DNA from: Falsigemmobacter faecalis
GTDB taxonomy: Bacteria; Pseudomonadota; Alphaproteobacteria; Rhodobacterales; Rhodobacteraceae
Length of the DNA stretch: 62,462 nucleotides
Assembly: GCF_003863335.1 (NCBI RefSeq)
Contig: NZ_RRAZ01000022.1
Span: 1-62,462 of the forward strand
Reading direction: 5' to 3'
This document shows positions 1 to 7,870 of this stretch, piece after piece. How positions within the stretch are numbered: position 1 is the first letter of the stretch; the number at the start of each line of letters is the position of its first letter. The position numbers were made by a program, and so were the translations under genes. Below the pieces are notes generated by a model that did not search any database, had not been told where the DNA came from, and worked only from the letters and a program-made list of their open reading frames with translations.

Positions 1-35
1 CAAAACGGAGCTTGACTTATGAGCACCCAATAGAG

Positions 36-62
36 AAGCCCCGCCGGATCGGGCGGGGCTTT
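36..62 (-). terminator. Intrinsic terminator downstream of parE
   Basis: A 10-bp perfect stem (AAGCCCCGCC paired with GGCGGGGCTT) around a 6-nt loop lies about 20 bp past the parE stop. The T-rich tail is better on the plus side, so it may stop transcription from both directions. Confidence 0.75.
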
Positions 63-83
63 GACAGGCAGCCTCAGAAAGCC

Positions 84-2042
84 TCAGACGTCGACATCTT
101 CGGCATCCACGAAGCGGGCGTTTTCCTGGATATACTGGAAGCGCAGCTCGGGCTTTTTGCCCATCAGGCGCTCGACCAGATCACCGGTCTCGCCCGGTGC
201 GTCTTCATCGATCGTCACCCGGATCAGCTGGCGGGTGGCCGGGCTCATGGTGGTCTCTTTCAGGTCCTTGGCGTCCATTTCACCAAGACCCTTAAAGCGG
301 CTCACCTCGATCTTGCCTTTACCCCCGAGGCCCTTTTTGATCCATTCGTCCTTCTCGGCCTCATTGCCGCAATAGACGCGGCGCGCGCCCTGCGTCAGCC
401 GGAACAGCGGCGGACAGGCGAGATAGAGGTGGCCCTTGTCGATCAGCGGGCGCATCTGCGTGAAGAAAAACGTCATCAACAGCGAAGCGATATGCGCGCC
501 GTCAACATCCGCATCCGTCATGATAACGATCTTGTCGTAGCGCAGATCTTCGGTGTTGAACTTCGATCCCATCTGCACGCCAAGCGCCTGACAAAGATCG
601 CTGATCTCCTGGTTGGAACCCATTTTGGCCCCGGCAGCACCCAGCACGTTCAGGATTTTGCCGCGGATCGGCATGACACCCTGCTTGTGGCGGTCCCGCG
701 CCATTTTGGCCGAGCCGCCCGCCGAGTCGCCCTCGACGATAAAGAGTTCCGTGCCTTCGCGGTTGGTGGCCGAGCAATCGACCAGCTTGCCCGGCAGGCG
801 CAGACGCTTGGTCGCCGATTTGCGCTGCGTCTCTTTTTCCTGTCGGCGGCGCAGACGTTCCTCGGCGCGCAGGATCAGGAAGTCCATGATCGCGCCCGCC
901 GATTTCGGATCCGCTGCCAGCCAGTTGTCGAAGTGATCGCGCACCGCGCCCTCGACCCATTTCGCGGCCTCTTCGGTCGAGAGGCGGTCTTTGGTCTGCC
1001 CGACGAAGCTCGGCTCACGGATGAAGATCGACAACAGCGCACAGCCGCCCGTCATCAGATCATCGCGGGTGATCAGATCGGCTTTGCGGTTCTTGATCAG
1101 TTCGCCATAGGCGCGAACCCCCTTATAAATCGCGGCCCAGAAGCCCGATTCATGGGTGCCGCCATCCGGGGTCGGAACGGTATTGGTATAGGAATGGATG
1201 AAGCCGTCGCGCATCGGCGTCCAGTTCACCGCCCATTCGACCGAGCCCGGAACGCCATATTTCTCCTCAAAGGAGATTTTGCCCGAGAAGGGTTTCTCGG
1301 CATAGGTCATGGTATTGCCCATGGTCTCGCCGAGATATTGCGCGAGGCCCCCGGGGTAATGGAAGGTCGCCTCCAGCGGGGTCTCGCCGTCATTCACGGC
1401 CGTTTTCCAGCGGATCTCCACGCCCGAGAACAGATAGGCCTTCGAGCGCACCAGTTTGTAAAGCCGCGCGGGCTTCATATGCTGGCTGCCGAAGATCTCG
1501 GGATCTGCGTGGAAGGTGACCGAGGTGCCGCGGCGGTTCGGGGCGGAGCCCACTTTCGCCACCGGGCCCTTCGGCTTGCCGCGGCTGAATTCCTGCACGT
1601 AAAGTTCGCGGTTCCGCGCCACTTCCACCCGCATCAGATCCGAAAGCGCGTTGACCACCGAAGAGCCCACGCCGTTCAGACCGCCCGAGGTCGAATAGGC
1701 TTTGTTCGAGAATTTTCCGCCCGCGTGCAGCGTGCAGAGGATCACTTCCAGTGCGGATTTGCCGGGAAACTTCGGGTGCGGATCGACCGGAATGCCGCGC
1801 CCGTTGTCGCGCACGGTGACCGAGCCGTCTTCATGAAGCTCCACCTCAATGCGGCTGGCGTGGCCGGCCACGGCCTCATCCATCGAGTTATCGAGGATTT
1901 CCGCCACCATATGGTGCAGCGCGCGTTCATCCGTGCCGCCGATATACATGCCCGGGCGCTTGCGGACCGCCTCAAGGCCCTCGAGCACCTCGATGGAGGA
2001 GGCGTCATAGGTCTCGGGCTGTTGGTTCAGAAGGTCGGACAT
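84..2042 (-). CDS. parE: DNA topoisomerase IV subunit B (ParE)
   Basis: ATPase subunit of topoisomerase IV, which pairs with ParC to decatenate daughter chromosomes. The 652-residue protein has the usual GyrB/ParE order: a GHKL ATPase domain with the ATP-binding EILDNSMDEA motif near residue 48, a GGLNGVGSSVVNAL loop, the transducer domain, then the TOPRIM motifs EGDSAGG (about residue 435) and DADVDGAH (about 505). Its length and the lack of a long GyrB-type insertion favour ParE over GyrB. GyrA lies at 14.6-17.4 kb; no parC or gyrB is in the window. The start ATG has AGGGT a few bases upstream. The call as a type II topoisomerase B subunit is certain; ParE rather than GyrB is very likely. 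Confidence 0.93.
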   Translation of the reverse strand: MSDLLNQQPETYDASSIEVLEGLEAVRKRPGMYIGGTDERALHHMVAEILDNSMDEAVAGHASRIEVELHEDGSVTVRDNGRGIPVDPHPKFPGKSALEVILCTLHAGGKFSNKAYSTSGGLNGVGSSVVNALSDLMRVEVARNRELYVQEFSRGKPKGPVAKVGSAPNRRGTSVTFHADPEIFGSQHMKPARLYKLVRSKAYLFSGVEIRWKTAVNDGETPLEATFHYPGGLAQYLGETMGNTMTYAEKPFSGKISFEEKYGVPGSVEWAVNWTPMRDGFIHSYTNTVPTPDGGTHESGFWAAIYKGVRAYGELIKNRKADLITRDDLMTGGCALLSIFIREPSFVGQTKDRLSTEEAAKWVEGAVRDHFDNWLAADPKSAGAIMDFLILRAEERLRRRQEKETQRKSATKRLRLPGKLVDCSATNREGTELFIVEGDSAGGSAKMARDRHKQGVMPIRGKILNVLGAAGAKMGSNQEISDLCQALGVQMGSKFNTEDLRYDKIVIMTDADVDGAHIASLLMTFFFTQMRPLIDKGHLYLACPPLFRLTQGARRVYCGNEAEKDEWIKKGLGGKGKIEVSRFKGLGEMDAKDLKETTMSPATRQLIRVTIDEDAPGETGDLVERLMGKKPELRFQYIQENARFVDAEDVDV

Positions 2043-2131
2043 AAATACCCTGCACGCTCAAAGTGTTTCTCAGGCTCGCAATAGACCACTCCGCGCCGCC
2101 GCTCGCAAGGTCGCTTACCGCCGAAAGCGGC

Positions 2132-2163
2132 CCGCCCGCGCCGCGACCATGCGGCGCGGGCGG
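2132..2163 (-). terminator. GC-rich hairpin between the GST gene and parE
   Basis: A 13-bp perfect stem (CCGCCCGCGCCGC with its complement) and a 6-nt loop sit 16 bp past the stop of the glutathione transferase gene. There is only a weak T-run after it, so it may be a poor intrinsic terminator or a 3'-end protecting structure. Confidence 0.45.
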
Positions 2164-2178
2164 ATCATTGCGCGCCAG

Positions 2179-2838
2179 TCACGCGGGCTCGGCGGCGCGG
2201 TCGGCCATGACTTTCACAAAAGCCGGGCGGCTTTGCGCGCGGGCCAGCCAGTCGGAGAGGCGCGGGTATTCGGCCAGCAGCTCCGTCGCGGTCTGCGCAT
2301 AGCGCACGCATTCCGCCAGCATGATATCCGCCACGGTGAAGCGGTCCCCCAGCAGCCAGTCGCGCCCTTCAAGCCCCGCCTCAATCAGCGCAAAAGGACG
2401 GCGCAGCGCGGCCACATCGGCCTGCACCGCCGGATCCTTCATCGCCGCCTCATAGCCCATGAGGGTCACCGCTTTGGTGATCCTGAGGCCCGCATCCTCA
2501 ACCGCAGTGCCGCCCACAAAGCCCCACTGCAGCGCCATGGCCTCTTCCTGCGGGGTCCGGGGGGCAAGATCGCCGCCATAGACCCGCGCCAGATACCAGG
2601 CGATCGCCAGCGATTCCGTCATCATCAGATCACCGTCCTGCAGCGCCGGAACCAGCCCCTGGGCGTTGACCGCCAGAAACTCCGGCGAGGCGGTGTTCAG
2701 CGGCGCGCCCGCTGCCCGCGGCTCCGCCAGCCGATAGGCCTGGATCACCGGGATCTGCTCAAAGGCCACATCCGCCTCATAAAGCACCCAAAGCGGGCGC
2801 GTTGCACGCGAACGTGCCACTCCGTAAAGCCGGATCAT
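2179..2838 (-). CDS. Glutathione S-transferase family protein
   Basis: A 219-residue cytosolic protein with the two-part GST layout. The thioredoxin-like N-terminal half starts MIRLYGVARSRATRPLWVLY and contains NAQGLVPALQDGDLMMTESLAI, the glutathione-site segment with the cis-Pro and the ES pair. The all-helical C-terminal half contains the conserved GDRFTVADIMLAE motif near residue 165. Such proteins conjugate or reduce glutathione adducts, but the substrate cannot be told from sequence. The gene stands between parE and the divergent LuxR-hydrolase gene with no sign of shared function. A good purine-rich ribosome site (GGGAGAGAAGA) precedes the ATG. Confidence 0.85.
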   Translation of the reverse strand: MIRLYGVARSRATRPLWVLYEADVAFEQIPVIQAYRLAEPRAAGAPLNTASPEFLAVNAQGLVPALQDGDLMMTESLAIAWYLARVYGGDLAPRTPQEEAMALQWGFVGGTAVEDAGLRITKAVTLMGYEAAMKDPAVQADVAALRRPFALIEAGLEGRDWLLGDRFTVADIMLAECVRYAQTATELLAEYPRLSDWLARAQSRPAFVKVMADRAAEPA

Positions 2839-2902
2839 CTTTCTTCTCTCCCTGTTGACGCCGTGCCCTTGCCCCCCGGAATAGGCCGGGGTCTCTGACC
2901 AT

Positions 2903-2920
2903 ATACCTAAGATGGATTGT
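2903..2920. promoter_or_regulatory. Degenerate third copy of the 18-bp palindrome (weak)
   Basis: This 18-bp stretch upstream of the LuxR-hydrolase start matches 11 of 18 positions of the perfect palindrome at 4797-4814 (ATACC on the left, ATGG in the middle). If real it would suggest autoregulation. The match is weak and could be chance. Confidence 0.2.
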
Positions 2921-2981
2921 CAGCGGGGGGCATGGCGGGCAGTCTTGATATATCACCAGTGGCAACAGGCGTAGTTGGATC

Positions 2982-4730
2982 ATGGATGAAGCGGGAGGTC
3001 TACCACGGGCAGAGGCACTCTCAGGCGATATCCTGCATGCGCTTTATGATCTGGCCGCACGACCCGAGCGGCTGCAGCGGTTTCTGGAAATCTGGGAGGC
3101 ATGGGCCGCCCCGCAGCGGCTTTTGCCGCCGGCCGCGCAGTCCTGGCCGCTCGCCCATATCGCCCTGGCGCTGGAGCTGATGGAGCGTGGCAGCCGGGCT
3201 GAACAGACTTTTGGTGCGGGCTCGGTGCTTGATCTTTATCCCGGCGTCGCAACTTTCCTGGCTGATGGCGGTCCCCGGATCGCGAAGGTTAATCAGGCGG
3301 CCACCGGCGCGCTGTCGCTCTGCGACGGGGCGGAGCTGTCACGTCTGCCGCTCGACATACCGGATCTCAACAAGCTCCGGCAGATGATCCGCCTGGTCGC
3401 AGAGGGGCGGATGGAGGGGCCGATGACGCTGCGCCTGCGCCATCAGGGCAACGGCGGGCTGCTGATCTGCCGCATCGCGGTGTCGCCGGTGCCGGCCTTT
3501 CCGCCCATGGCGCTTATCGTGACCTCAGAGCTGAACTGGACCGAGGAGTGCAGCCGCACCCTGCGGGCCGCTTTTGGCCTGTCGCCCGCAGAGGTGGATA
3601 TCACCCGCTCGATCTGCCGCGGCCAGAGCCTTGCAGAAGTGGCCGCGCAGCGCGGCCGCTCGGCAGAGACGGTGCGCACACAGCTGCGCACGGTCCTGAC
3701 CAAGACCGAGACCCACGGCCAAAGCGATCTGGTGCGCGTCGCCCTGACACTGCTGCAGGGCGCGCATCTGCCCAAAGCCCCCCTGCCTGAGGCGCAAAGC
3801 CGTCCCTCTCGGGCGGGAGTCAGCCGGATTGAGACCTCTGTTCTGCGGCTGCCGGGCGGACGGCGGCTGGACTATCTGGAATTCGGCACCCCCGAGGGAT
3901 CACCGCTTCTGTTTTTGCATTCCGACTGGGGGCTTGCGCGCTGGCCCGCACGGGCCGAAGCTGCCGCCGCGGCGCGCGGTCTGCGGGTGATTGTGCCGTT
4001 CCGGGAAGGCTATGGGGCAAGCAGCCTGCTGCCGGGCAGCGTCAACCAGCTCGACGGGGTCACCGCAGATCTTTCGGCGCTGCTGGACCATCTCGGGGTG
4101 CCCGAGGCGATGGTGCTCAGCCTTGGGGGCGATCTGCGCTTTGCGCTGAACCTTGCCGGGCGCCGCCCCGATCTGGTGACCGCAATCTTAGGTGCCGCCC
4201 CGCTTTTGCCCTTCCATGAGGCGACAGACTGGAGGGCCCTCACCGGATGGCCGCGCTGGCTGAGAGCCAATGCGCGCTTCACGCCGGATCTGATGCCGCT
4301 GTTGACCCGCGCCATGCTGGCCGCCTCTCCGGCGCACGCGGGCGTGATCGAGACCCTCCTGACCGCCCAGGGCCCCGATCAGATCGCCGCCACCGACCGG
4401 GAGATGCGCAGCGCCCTGCAGGCGGGACTTCTGCAGACCCTTCTGCGTCCGCAAAAAGGCCGCTCCGGCGCGCTGGCGCGGGGGATTTTGGCCACTGAGG
4501 CGGACTGGAGCGGCCTTCTGGCGCAGAGCGTGGTGCCGCTGCATCTCCTTCACGGCACCGCAGATCCCTTTGCCCCGCCGGACACGTTCAGCCATCCCCT
4601 GCGGCGCGGAAACCCGGTTGCGATCCAAAGCCTGCCGGAGGCCGGGCATCTCCTCATGCTCACGCATTGGCACGTCATTCTGACGAAGCTGGACAGCATA
4701 ATGCGCGCTCATACCGATCGTGCGGAGTGA
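2982..4730 (+). CDS. LuxR-type HTH regulator fused to an alpha/beta hydrolase
   Basis: This 582-residue protein joins three parts. Residues 1-190 form a PAS-like sensory region. Residues 195-260 are a LuxR/GerE helix-turn-helix (LSPAEVDITRSICRG, then AEVAAQRGRSAETVRTQL). Residues 285-575 are an alpha/beta hydrolase with a visible catalytic triad: Ser in VLSLGGD (about 377), Asp in GTADPF (about 528) and His in EAGHLLM (about 554). The first Gly of the usual GxSxG elbow is Val. The intact triad suggests that the C-terminal domain binds or cleaves a small-molecule effector; that is inference. No strong Shine-Dalgarno sequence precedes the ATG (only TTGGAT), although a TGATATATCA palindrome lies about 27 bp upstream. 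The gene is monocistronic and is followed by the palindrome/terminator units at 4.8-5.1 kb. Confidence 0.85.
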   Translation: MDEAGGLPRAEALSGDILHALYDLAARPERLQRFLEIWEAWAAPQRLLPPAAQSWPLAHIALALELMERGSRAEQTFGAGSVLDLYPGVATFLADGGPRIAKVNQAATGALSLCDGAELSRLPLDIPDLNKLRQMIRLVAEGRMEGPMTLRLRHQGNGGLLICRIAVSPVPAFPPMALIVTSELNWTEECSRTLRAAFGLSPAEVDITRSICRGQSLAEVAAQRGRSAETVRTQLRTVLTKTETHGQSDLVRVALTLLQGAHLPKAPLPEAQSRPSRAGVSRIETSVLRLPGGRRLDYLEFGTPEGSPLLFLHSDWGLARWPARAEAAAAARGLRVIVPFREGYGASSLLPGSVNQLDGVTADLSALLDHLGVPEAMVLSLGGDLRFALNLAGRRPDLVTAILGAAPLLPFHEATDWRALTGWPRWLRANARFTPDLMPLLTRAMLAASPAHAGVIETLLTAQGPDQIAATDREMRSALQAGLLQTLLRPQKGRSGALARGILATEADWSGLLAQSVVPLHLLHGTADPFAPPDTFSHPLRRGNPVAIQSLPEAGHLLMLTHWHVILTKLDSIMRAHTDRAE

Positions 4731-4796
4731 AGCTTCCGCCAGATCAACGCAGAAAGCCGCCGATTTCAGGCAAGAGCGCGCTGAAAATTGCCGATT

Positions 4797-4814
4797 ATAC
4801 CCCGAATGGGGTAT
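4797..4814. promoter_or_regulatory. 18-bp perfect palindrome (LuxR-box-like operator), copy 1
   Basis: ATACCCC-GAAT-GGGGTAT is a perfect 7-bp dyad with a 4-bp centre, 66 bp past the LuxR-hydrolase stop. A close relative lies at 4986-5003, with shared consensus WTACCCYGAAYSGGGTAT. Size and symmetry resemble the 18-20 bp sites of LuxR-type regulators. Assignment to the neighbouring regulator is inference. Confidence 0.55.
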
Positions 4815-4932
4815 GTCCCTCCCGCACATCTGCGGCAAAGTGACACTATAGAGCCAAGAACTTCGCCAGCATCATTCATCAAGATATTTGCATAGCAGGG
4901 GTGGCGGGAATTTGTTCCCGTCACCCTTTTTT
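4815..4932 (+). ncRNA. Candidate small RNA 1
   Basis: Between palindrome 1 and a strong terminator lies about 85 bp with no plausible reading frame. A TGACAC followed by TATAGA at about 4841-4852 could belong to a promoter. The layout matches that of candidate 2 downstream. The alternative is a long 3' untranslated region of the LuxR-hydrolase mRNA. Confidence 0.35.
4899..4932 (+). terminator. Strong intrinsic terminator of candidate sRNA 1
   Basis: The 12-bp stem GGGTGGCGGGAA / TTCCCGTCACCC (one G-U pair) with loop TTTG is followed directly by six T residues. Confidence 0.85.
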
Positions 4933-4985
4933 AGTGCCGGATCGCCAGAAAATTCCGGCCTGAACATACCGCATACTGCGAAATT

Positions 4986-5003
4986 TTACCCTGAACCGGG
5001 TAT
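4986..5003. promoter_or_regulatory. 18-bp palindrome, copy 2
   Basis: TTACCCTGAACCGGGTAT matches copy 1 at 14 of 18 positions and keeps the TACCC/GGGTA arms. It is 189 bp after copy 1 and sits at nearly the same distance (81 versus 85 bp) from a downstream intrinsic terminator. Confidence 0.5.
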
Positions 5004-5115
5004 GTGACACCTGACACCAGAAGATAGGCTGTAACTGTCGGCAATCTTTGTTTGGTAACCAGTGGCAGCTTTATTGAACAGGACGGCGGTCCCACCCCAG
5101 GGGACCGCCGTTTTT
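5004..5115 (+). ncRNA. Candidate small RNA 2
   Basis: A non-coding stretch lies between palindrome 2 and the terminator at 5084-5115. It starts with two TGACAC motifs (5005-5010 and 5012-5017). Its body sequence is not similar to candidate 1; only the operator and overall layout are shared. No RNA family was recognised. Confidence 0.35.
5084..5115 (+). terminator. Strong intrinsic terminator of candidate sRNA 2
   Basis: A 10-bp perfect stem CGGCGGTCCC / GGGACCGCCG with a 7-nt loop is followed by five T residues. Confidence 0.85.
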
Positions 5116-6004
5116 CGTGGTCTTTGGCCCCTGCGATCTCCCCGCGCTGCCGCTGGGGCCATGTTGGGGCGCAGCCGCCTGAAAGCTGCGGAGACCGGCA
5201 GTTGAAGTGTTCATGATGTGTGGCAGGCGCGAAGTGAGCGCAGTCCGGCAGTCCCCCGCAGTCCGCCCCCCCCCCCCGCGCGGTGGATGCGCCGCGTCTC
5301 ATTCTCCGCGCTGCGCCCCCCCTGATCGCCCTGCCCGGCTGAGATATCCACACCGCTCTGCGTGGCCCTCGCCTGGTGCCTTCACGGATCTGGAACGGCT
5401 CACCCTCGATCTGCACGGAAGCCTTCTCTCGTTTTTCAAATCTCCGATGCCGCCCGACATTCAGGACGACGGGTGAAGGCCGTGCAGGACGGTTGGCTAC
5501 GCGCTGAATGCGCCCTGCCTGTCAGCAAAGCATGCTGCGGGCGCCGTCTCCGGTCACGGTGGCAATCCCCCATCGAGCGACAAGTGAGGCGACACCGGAC
5601 TGTACGAGGTAAAGTCCATCGGTTGCTGTCTCTGTCGCGCGGGCCTGATCTTCCCCCCTCCGGTTCGCCCTACAGCAGCGGGCAGGATCAGGCCCGCGCG
5701 TCATATGTCTTCGTCGAAAGCCCCCCGCTGACCAGGAGCGCCTGCCCAACACAAAACAGATTGCGCACCAATCCGCATCGCCCACAGCGACGCCCCAATC
5801 GCCCCACAACCTGCACTTGCATCGGCGGGTTCCTGCCGGAATCGGCAGCATCCCGCCCCCGCTGCGCCGCTGCGACCCTAAAGCGGTTGCGCCAGGGCGG
5901 ACCGGGCGGGTAAATCTTTGCCGGGGAGAGGTCATGCCGCAGGCGGCAGGCCGGGACGGAACCGGGCGCGGCACCAGCGCCTGTCAGACGGAGACAGCCG
6001 GCCA
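5116..6004. other. Gene-free stretch upstream of the M23 peptidase gene
   Basis: No convincing gene is seen in either strand; the open frames here lack start sites and recognisable protein sequence. Visible content is a run of 12 C at 5266-5277 and the inverted repeat at 5636-5700. The promoter of the M23/bactofilin pair must lie here but was not located. Confidence 0.6.
5636..5700. repeat. 15-bp perfect inverted repeat with 35-nt spacer
   Basis: Left arm 5636-5650 (CGCGCGGGCCTGATC) is perfectly complementary to right arm 5686-5700. Transcribed, it would make a very stable stem-loop. No T-run follows on either side, so it is not a simple terminator. Confidence 0.7.
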
Positions 6005-7345
6005 ATGCCGCAACGCCTTTTGCAACGGGTGAACCATGCCCTCGAGCACCGGTTCCCTGAACAACGGCTTTTCCTGAAGTCGGACCGCGACACGCGGTTC
6101 ATTCGGTTTCGCCCGCTGACGCAGGCTGCGATGCTGGCGGTCTCGGTCGCGGCGGTGGGCTGGATGATTGCTGCCACCTCCATTGTGATGATTGACCACC
6201 TGAGCGCCGGCAATGCCCGCGAACAGGTCGAACGCTCGGTCGCAGATCTGGAGCGCCGTCTCGACAGCCTCTCGCGGGAACGCGATGAGCGCGCGCTTGA
6301 AGCGATCCGCGCGCAGGAACGCTTCAACCAGGCGCTCTCCAAAGTCTCAGAGATGCAAAGCCTGCTGCTGGCCAGCGAAGACCGCCGCAAAGAGGTTGAG
6401 ACCGGGCTTGATGTGGTGCAGCACACCCTGCGCCGCACCCTGCGCGAACGTGATGCGGCCCGCACCGAAGTTACCGAGCTGCAGACCGATCTGGTGGCCC
6501 GGGGCGGCGATGGTGTGCCCGAAAAAGACCGCGCCCGCGAGACAGAGGCCACGCTGGATATGCTGGCCTCGACGCTCTCCTCCACCGCGCTGCAGCGCGA
6601 CCTGATGGTCAGCACCGCCGAAGAAGCCCGCAGCGATGTGCGCGCCGTGGCGGATGAAAAGAAAAAGCTTGAGCAGCGCAACGATCAGATTTTCCGCCGG
6701 CTCGAAGAGGCGGTCACCGTCTCGATGGAGCCTTTGAATAAAATGTTCCGCAATGCGGGGCTGAAGCCTGACGATGTGCTGCGCTCGATCCGATCGGGTT
6801 ACTCGGGACAGGGCGGCCCTTTAGGGGCACTCCGGATCTCGACGCGCGGCCATGAGATTTCGGAGGATGAAGACCGGGCCAACGCCATCCTTGAGGGGCT
6901 GGACCGGATGGCGCTTTATAAGATTGCCGCTTCAAAACTGCCCTTCGCCATGCCGGTCAGAAGCAATTTCCGCTTCACCTCGCCCTTCGGCTTCCGGCGT
7001 GACCCCAAGGGTGCGGGGCGGCGGATGCATTCGGGCACGGATTTCGCCGGACCGCGCGGCACCCCGATCAACGCAGCCGGAGACGGCACGGTGGTCAAAG
7101 CGGGCTGGCAGGGTGGCTATGGCAACACCGTGGTGATCCGCCACGCCTTTGGCGTCGAGACGCTCTATGCGCATATGTCCCAAATCCGGGTTAAATCCGG
7201 ACAAACAGTCTCGCGCGGGGATAGAATCGGTGATATGGGCAGTACTGGGCGGTCTACCGGCAACCATTTGCATTACGAAGTGCATGTGAACGGACGACCC
7301 ACAAATCCGATGACTTACATCAAGGCAGCGAGTGATGTTTTCTAA
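6005..7345 (+). CDS. M23 family metallopeptidase with coiled coil (LytM/DipM-like)
   Basis: Inner-membrane-anchored peptidoglycan endopeptidase, or an activator of one. The 446-residue protein has a basic N-terminus, one membrane segment at about residues 38-60, a long coiled coil at about 70-250 and a LytM/M23 domain at about 330-430. The zinc ligands are present: HSGTD (His and Asp) and HLHYE (HxH). The ATG at 6005 was chosen because the next residues lead straight into the membrane segment; an upstream GTG at 5918 adds low-complexity sequence. A GGAG lies 11 bp before it. The gene overlaps the bactofilin gene by 14 bp. M23 peptidase-bactofilin pairs are common in proteobacteria, where bactofilin positions the peptidase for cell shape or stalk growth. 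Confidence 0.9.
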   Translation: MPQRLLQRVNHALEHRFPEQRLFLKSDRDTRFIRFRPLTQAAMLAVSVAAVGWMIAATSIVMIDHLSAGNAREQVERSVADLERRLDSLSRERDERALEAIRAQERFNQALSKVSEMQSLLLASEDRRKEVETGLDVVQHTLRRTLRERDAARTEVTELQTDLVARGGDGVPEKDRARETEATLDMLASTLSSTALQRDLMVSTAEEARSDVRAVADEKKKLEQRNDQIFRRLEEAVTVSMEPLNKMFRNAGLKPDDVLRSIRSGYSGQGGPLGALRISTRGHEISEDEDRANAILEGLDRMALYKIAASKLPFAMPVRSNFRFTSPFGFRRDPKGAGRRMHSGTDFAGPRGTPINAAGDGTVVKAGWQGGYGNTVVIRHAFGVETLYAHMSQIRVKSGQTVSRGDRIGDMGSTGRSTGNHLHYEVHVNGRPTNPMTYIKAASDVF

Positions 7346-7814
7346 ATCCAGGATTAATGAGCCCGGCCCCAAGTCGACCGAGCCTGAGAAGAAATCGACC
7401 GATATGGCTGCCAGCGGCGCTCCCCAGACGAATTATTCCGGCGGCGCTCCGCGCACAAAGCCGGCAGCTTCCATTCTTTCCGCCGATCTGACGGTGGTGG
7501 GCAATCTGAAAACCACCGGCGATATTCAGGTCGAAGGCGTGGTTGAGGGCGATATCCGCGCCCATCTGCTGACCGTGGGCGAAAGCGCCACGATCCGTGG
7601 TGAGATCGTGGCGGATGACATCGTCATCAACGGCCGCGTCATCGGCCGCGTGCGTGGTCTGAAAGTGCGGCTGACCTCGACGGCGCGGGTTGAGGGCGAC
7701 ATCGTCCACAAAACCATCGCCATCGAAAGCGGTGCGCATTTCGAAGGCTCGGTACAGCGTCAGGATGACCCGCTGCAAACCGGCGTCAGCGGCTCGGGCT
7801 TCGTCCCCGGCTGA
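7332..7814 (+). CDS. Bactofilin (polymer-forming cytoskeletal protein)
   Basis: The 160-residue protein has a disordered N-terminal tail of about 45 residues, then the right-handed beta-helix typical of bactofilins: repeated short strands such as LTVVGNLKTTGDIQVEGVVE, then AHLLTVGESATIRGEIVADD and INGRVIGRVRGLKVRLTSTA, ending in a disordered tail. Bactofilins self-assemble into non-polar filaments at the membrane. Its start lies inside the 3' end of the M23 gene, so translation is probably coupled. No membrane segment is visible, so it may be recruited through the M23 protein. Confidence 0.92.
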   Translation: MMFSKSRINEPGPKSTEPEKKSTDMAASGAPQTNYSGGAPRTKPAASILSADLTVVGNLKTTGDIQVEGVVEGDIRAHLLTVGESATIRGEIVADDIVINGRVIGRVRGLKVRLTSTARVEGDIVHKTIAIESGAHFEGSVQRQDDPLQTGVSGSGFVPG

Positions 7815-7832
7815 TCCGGAACATCGGCTCTC

Positions 7833-7866
7833 AAAAGCCCCCCTGCCACCGGCACGGGGGCTTTTT
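7833..7866. terminator. Bidirectional terminator between bactofilin and DUF2189 genes
   Basis: AAAAGCCCCC pairs with GGGGGCTTTT around a 13-nt loop, with T-runs on both strands. The two flanking genes converge here. Confidence 0.85.
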
Positions 7867-7870
7867 GCTG

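Noticed and set aside
12-2084. Long plus-strand open frame opposite parE
   Set aside because: It mirrors parE almost exactly; its protein is rich in His, Arg and Ala with no family resemblance, as expected for the complement of a high-G+C gene.
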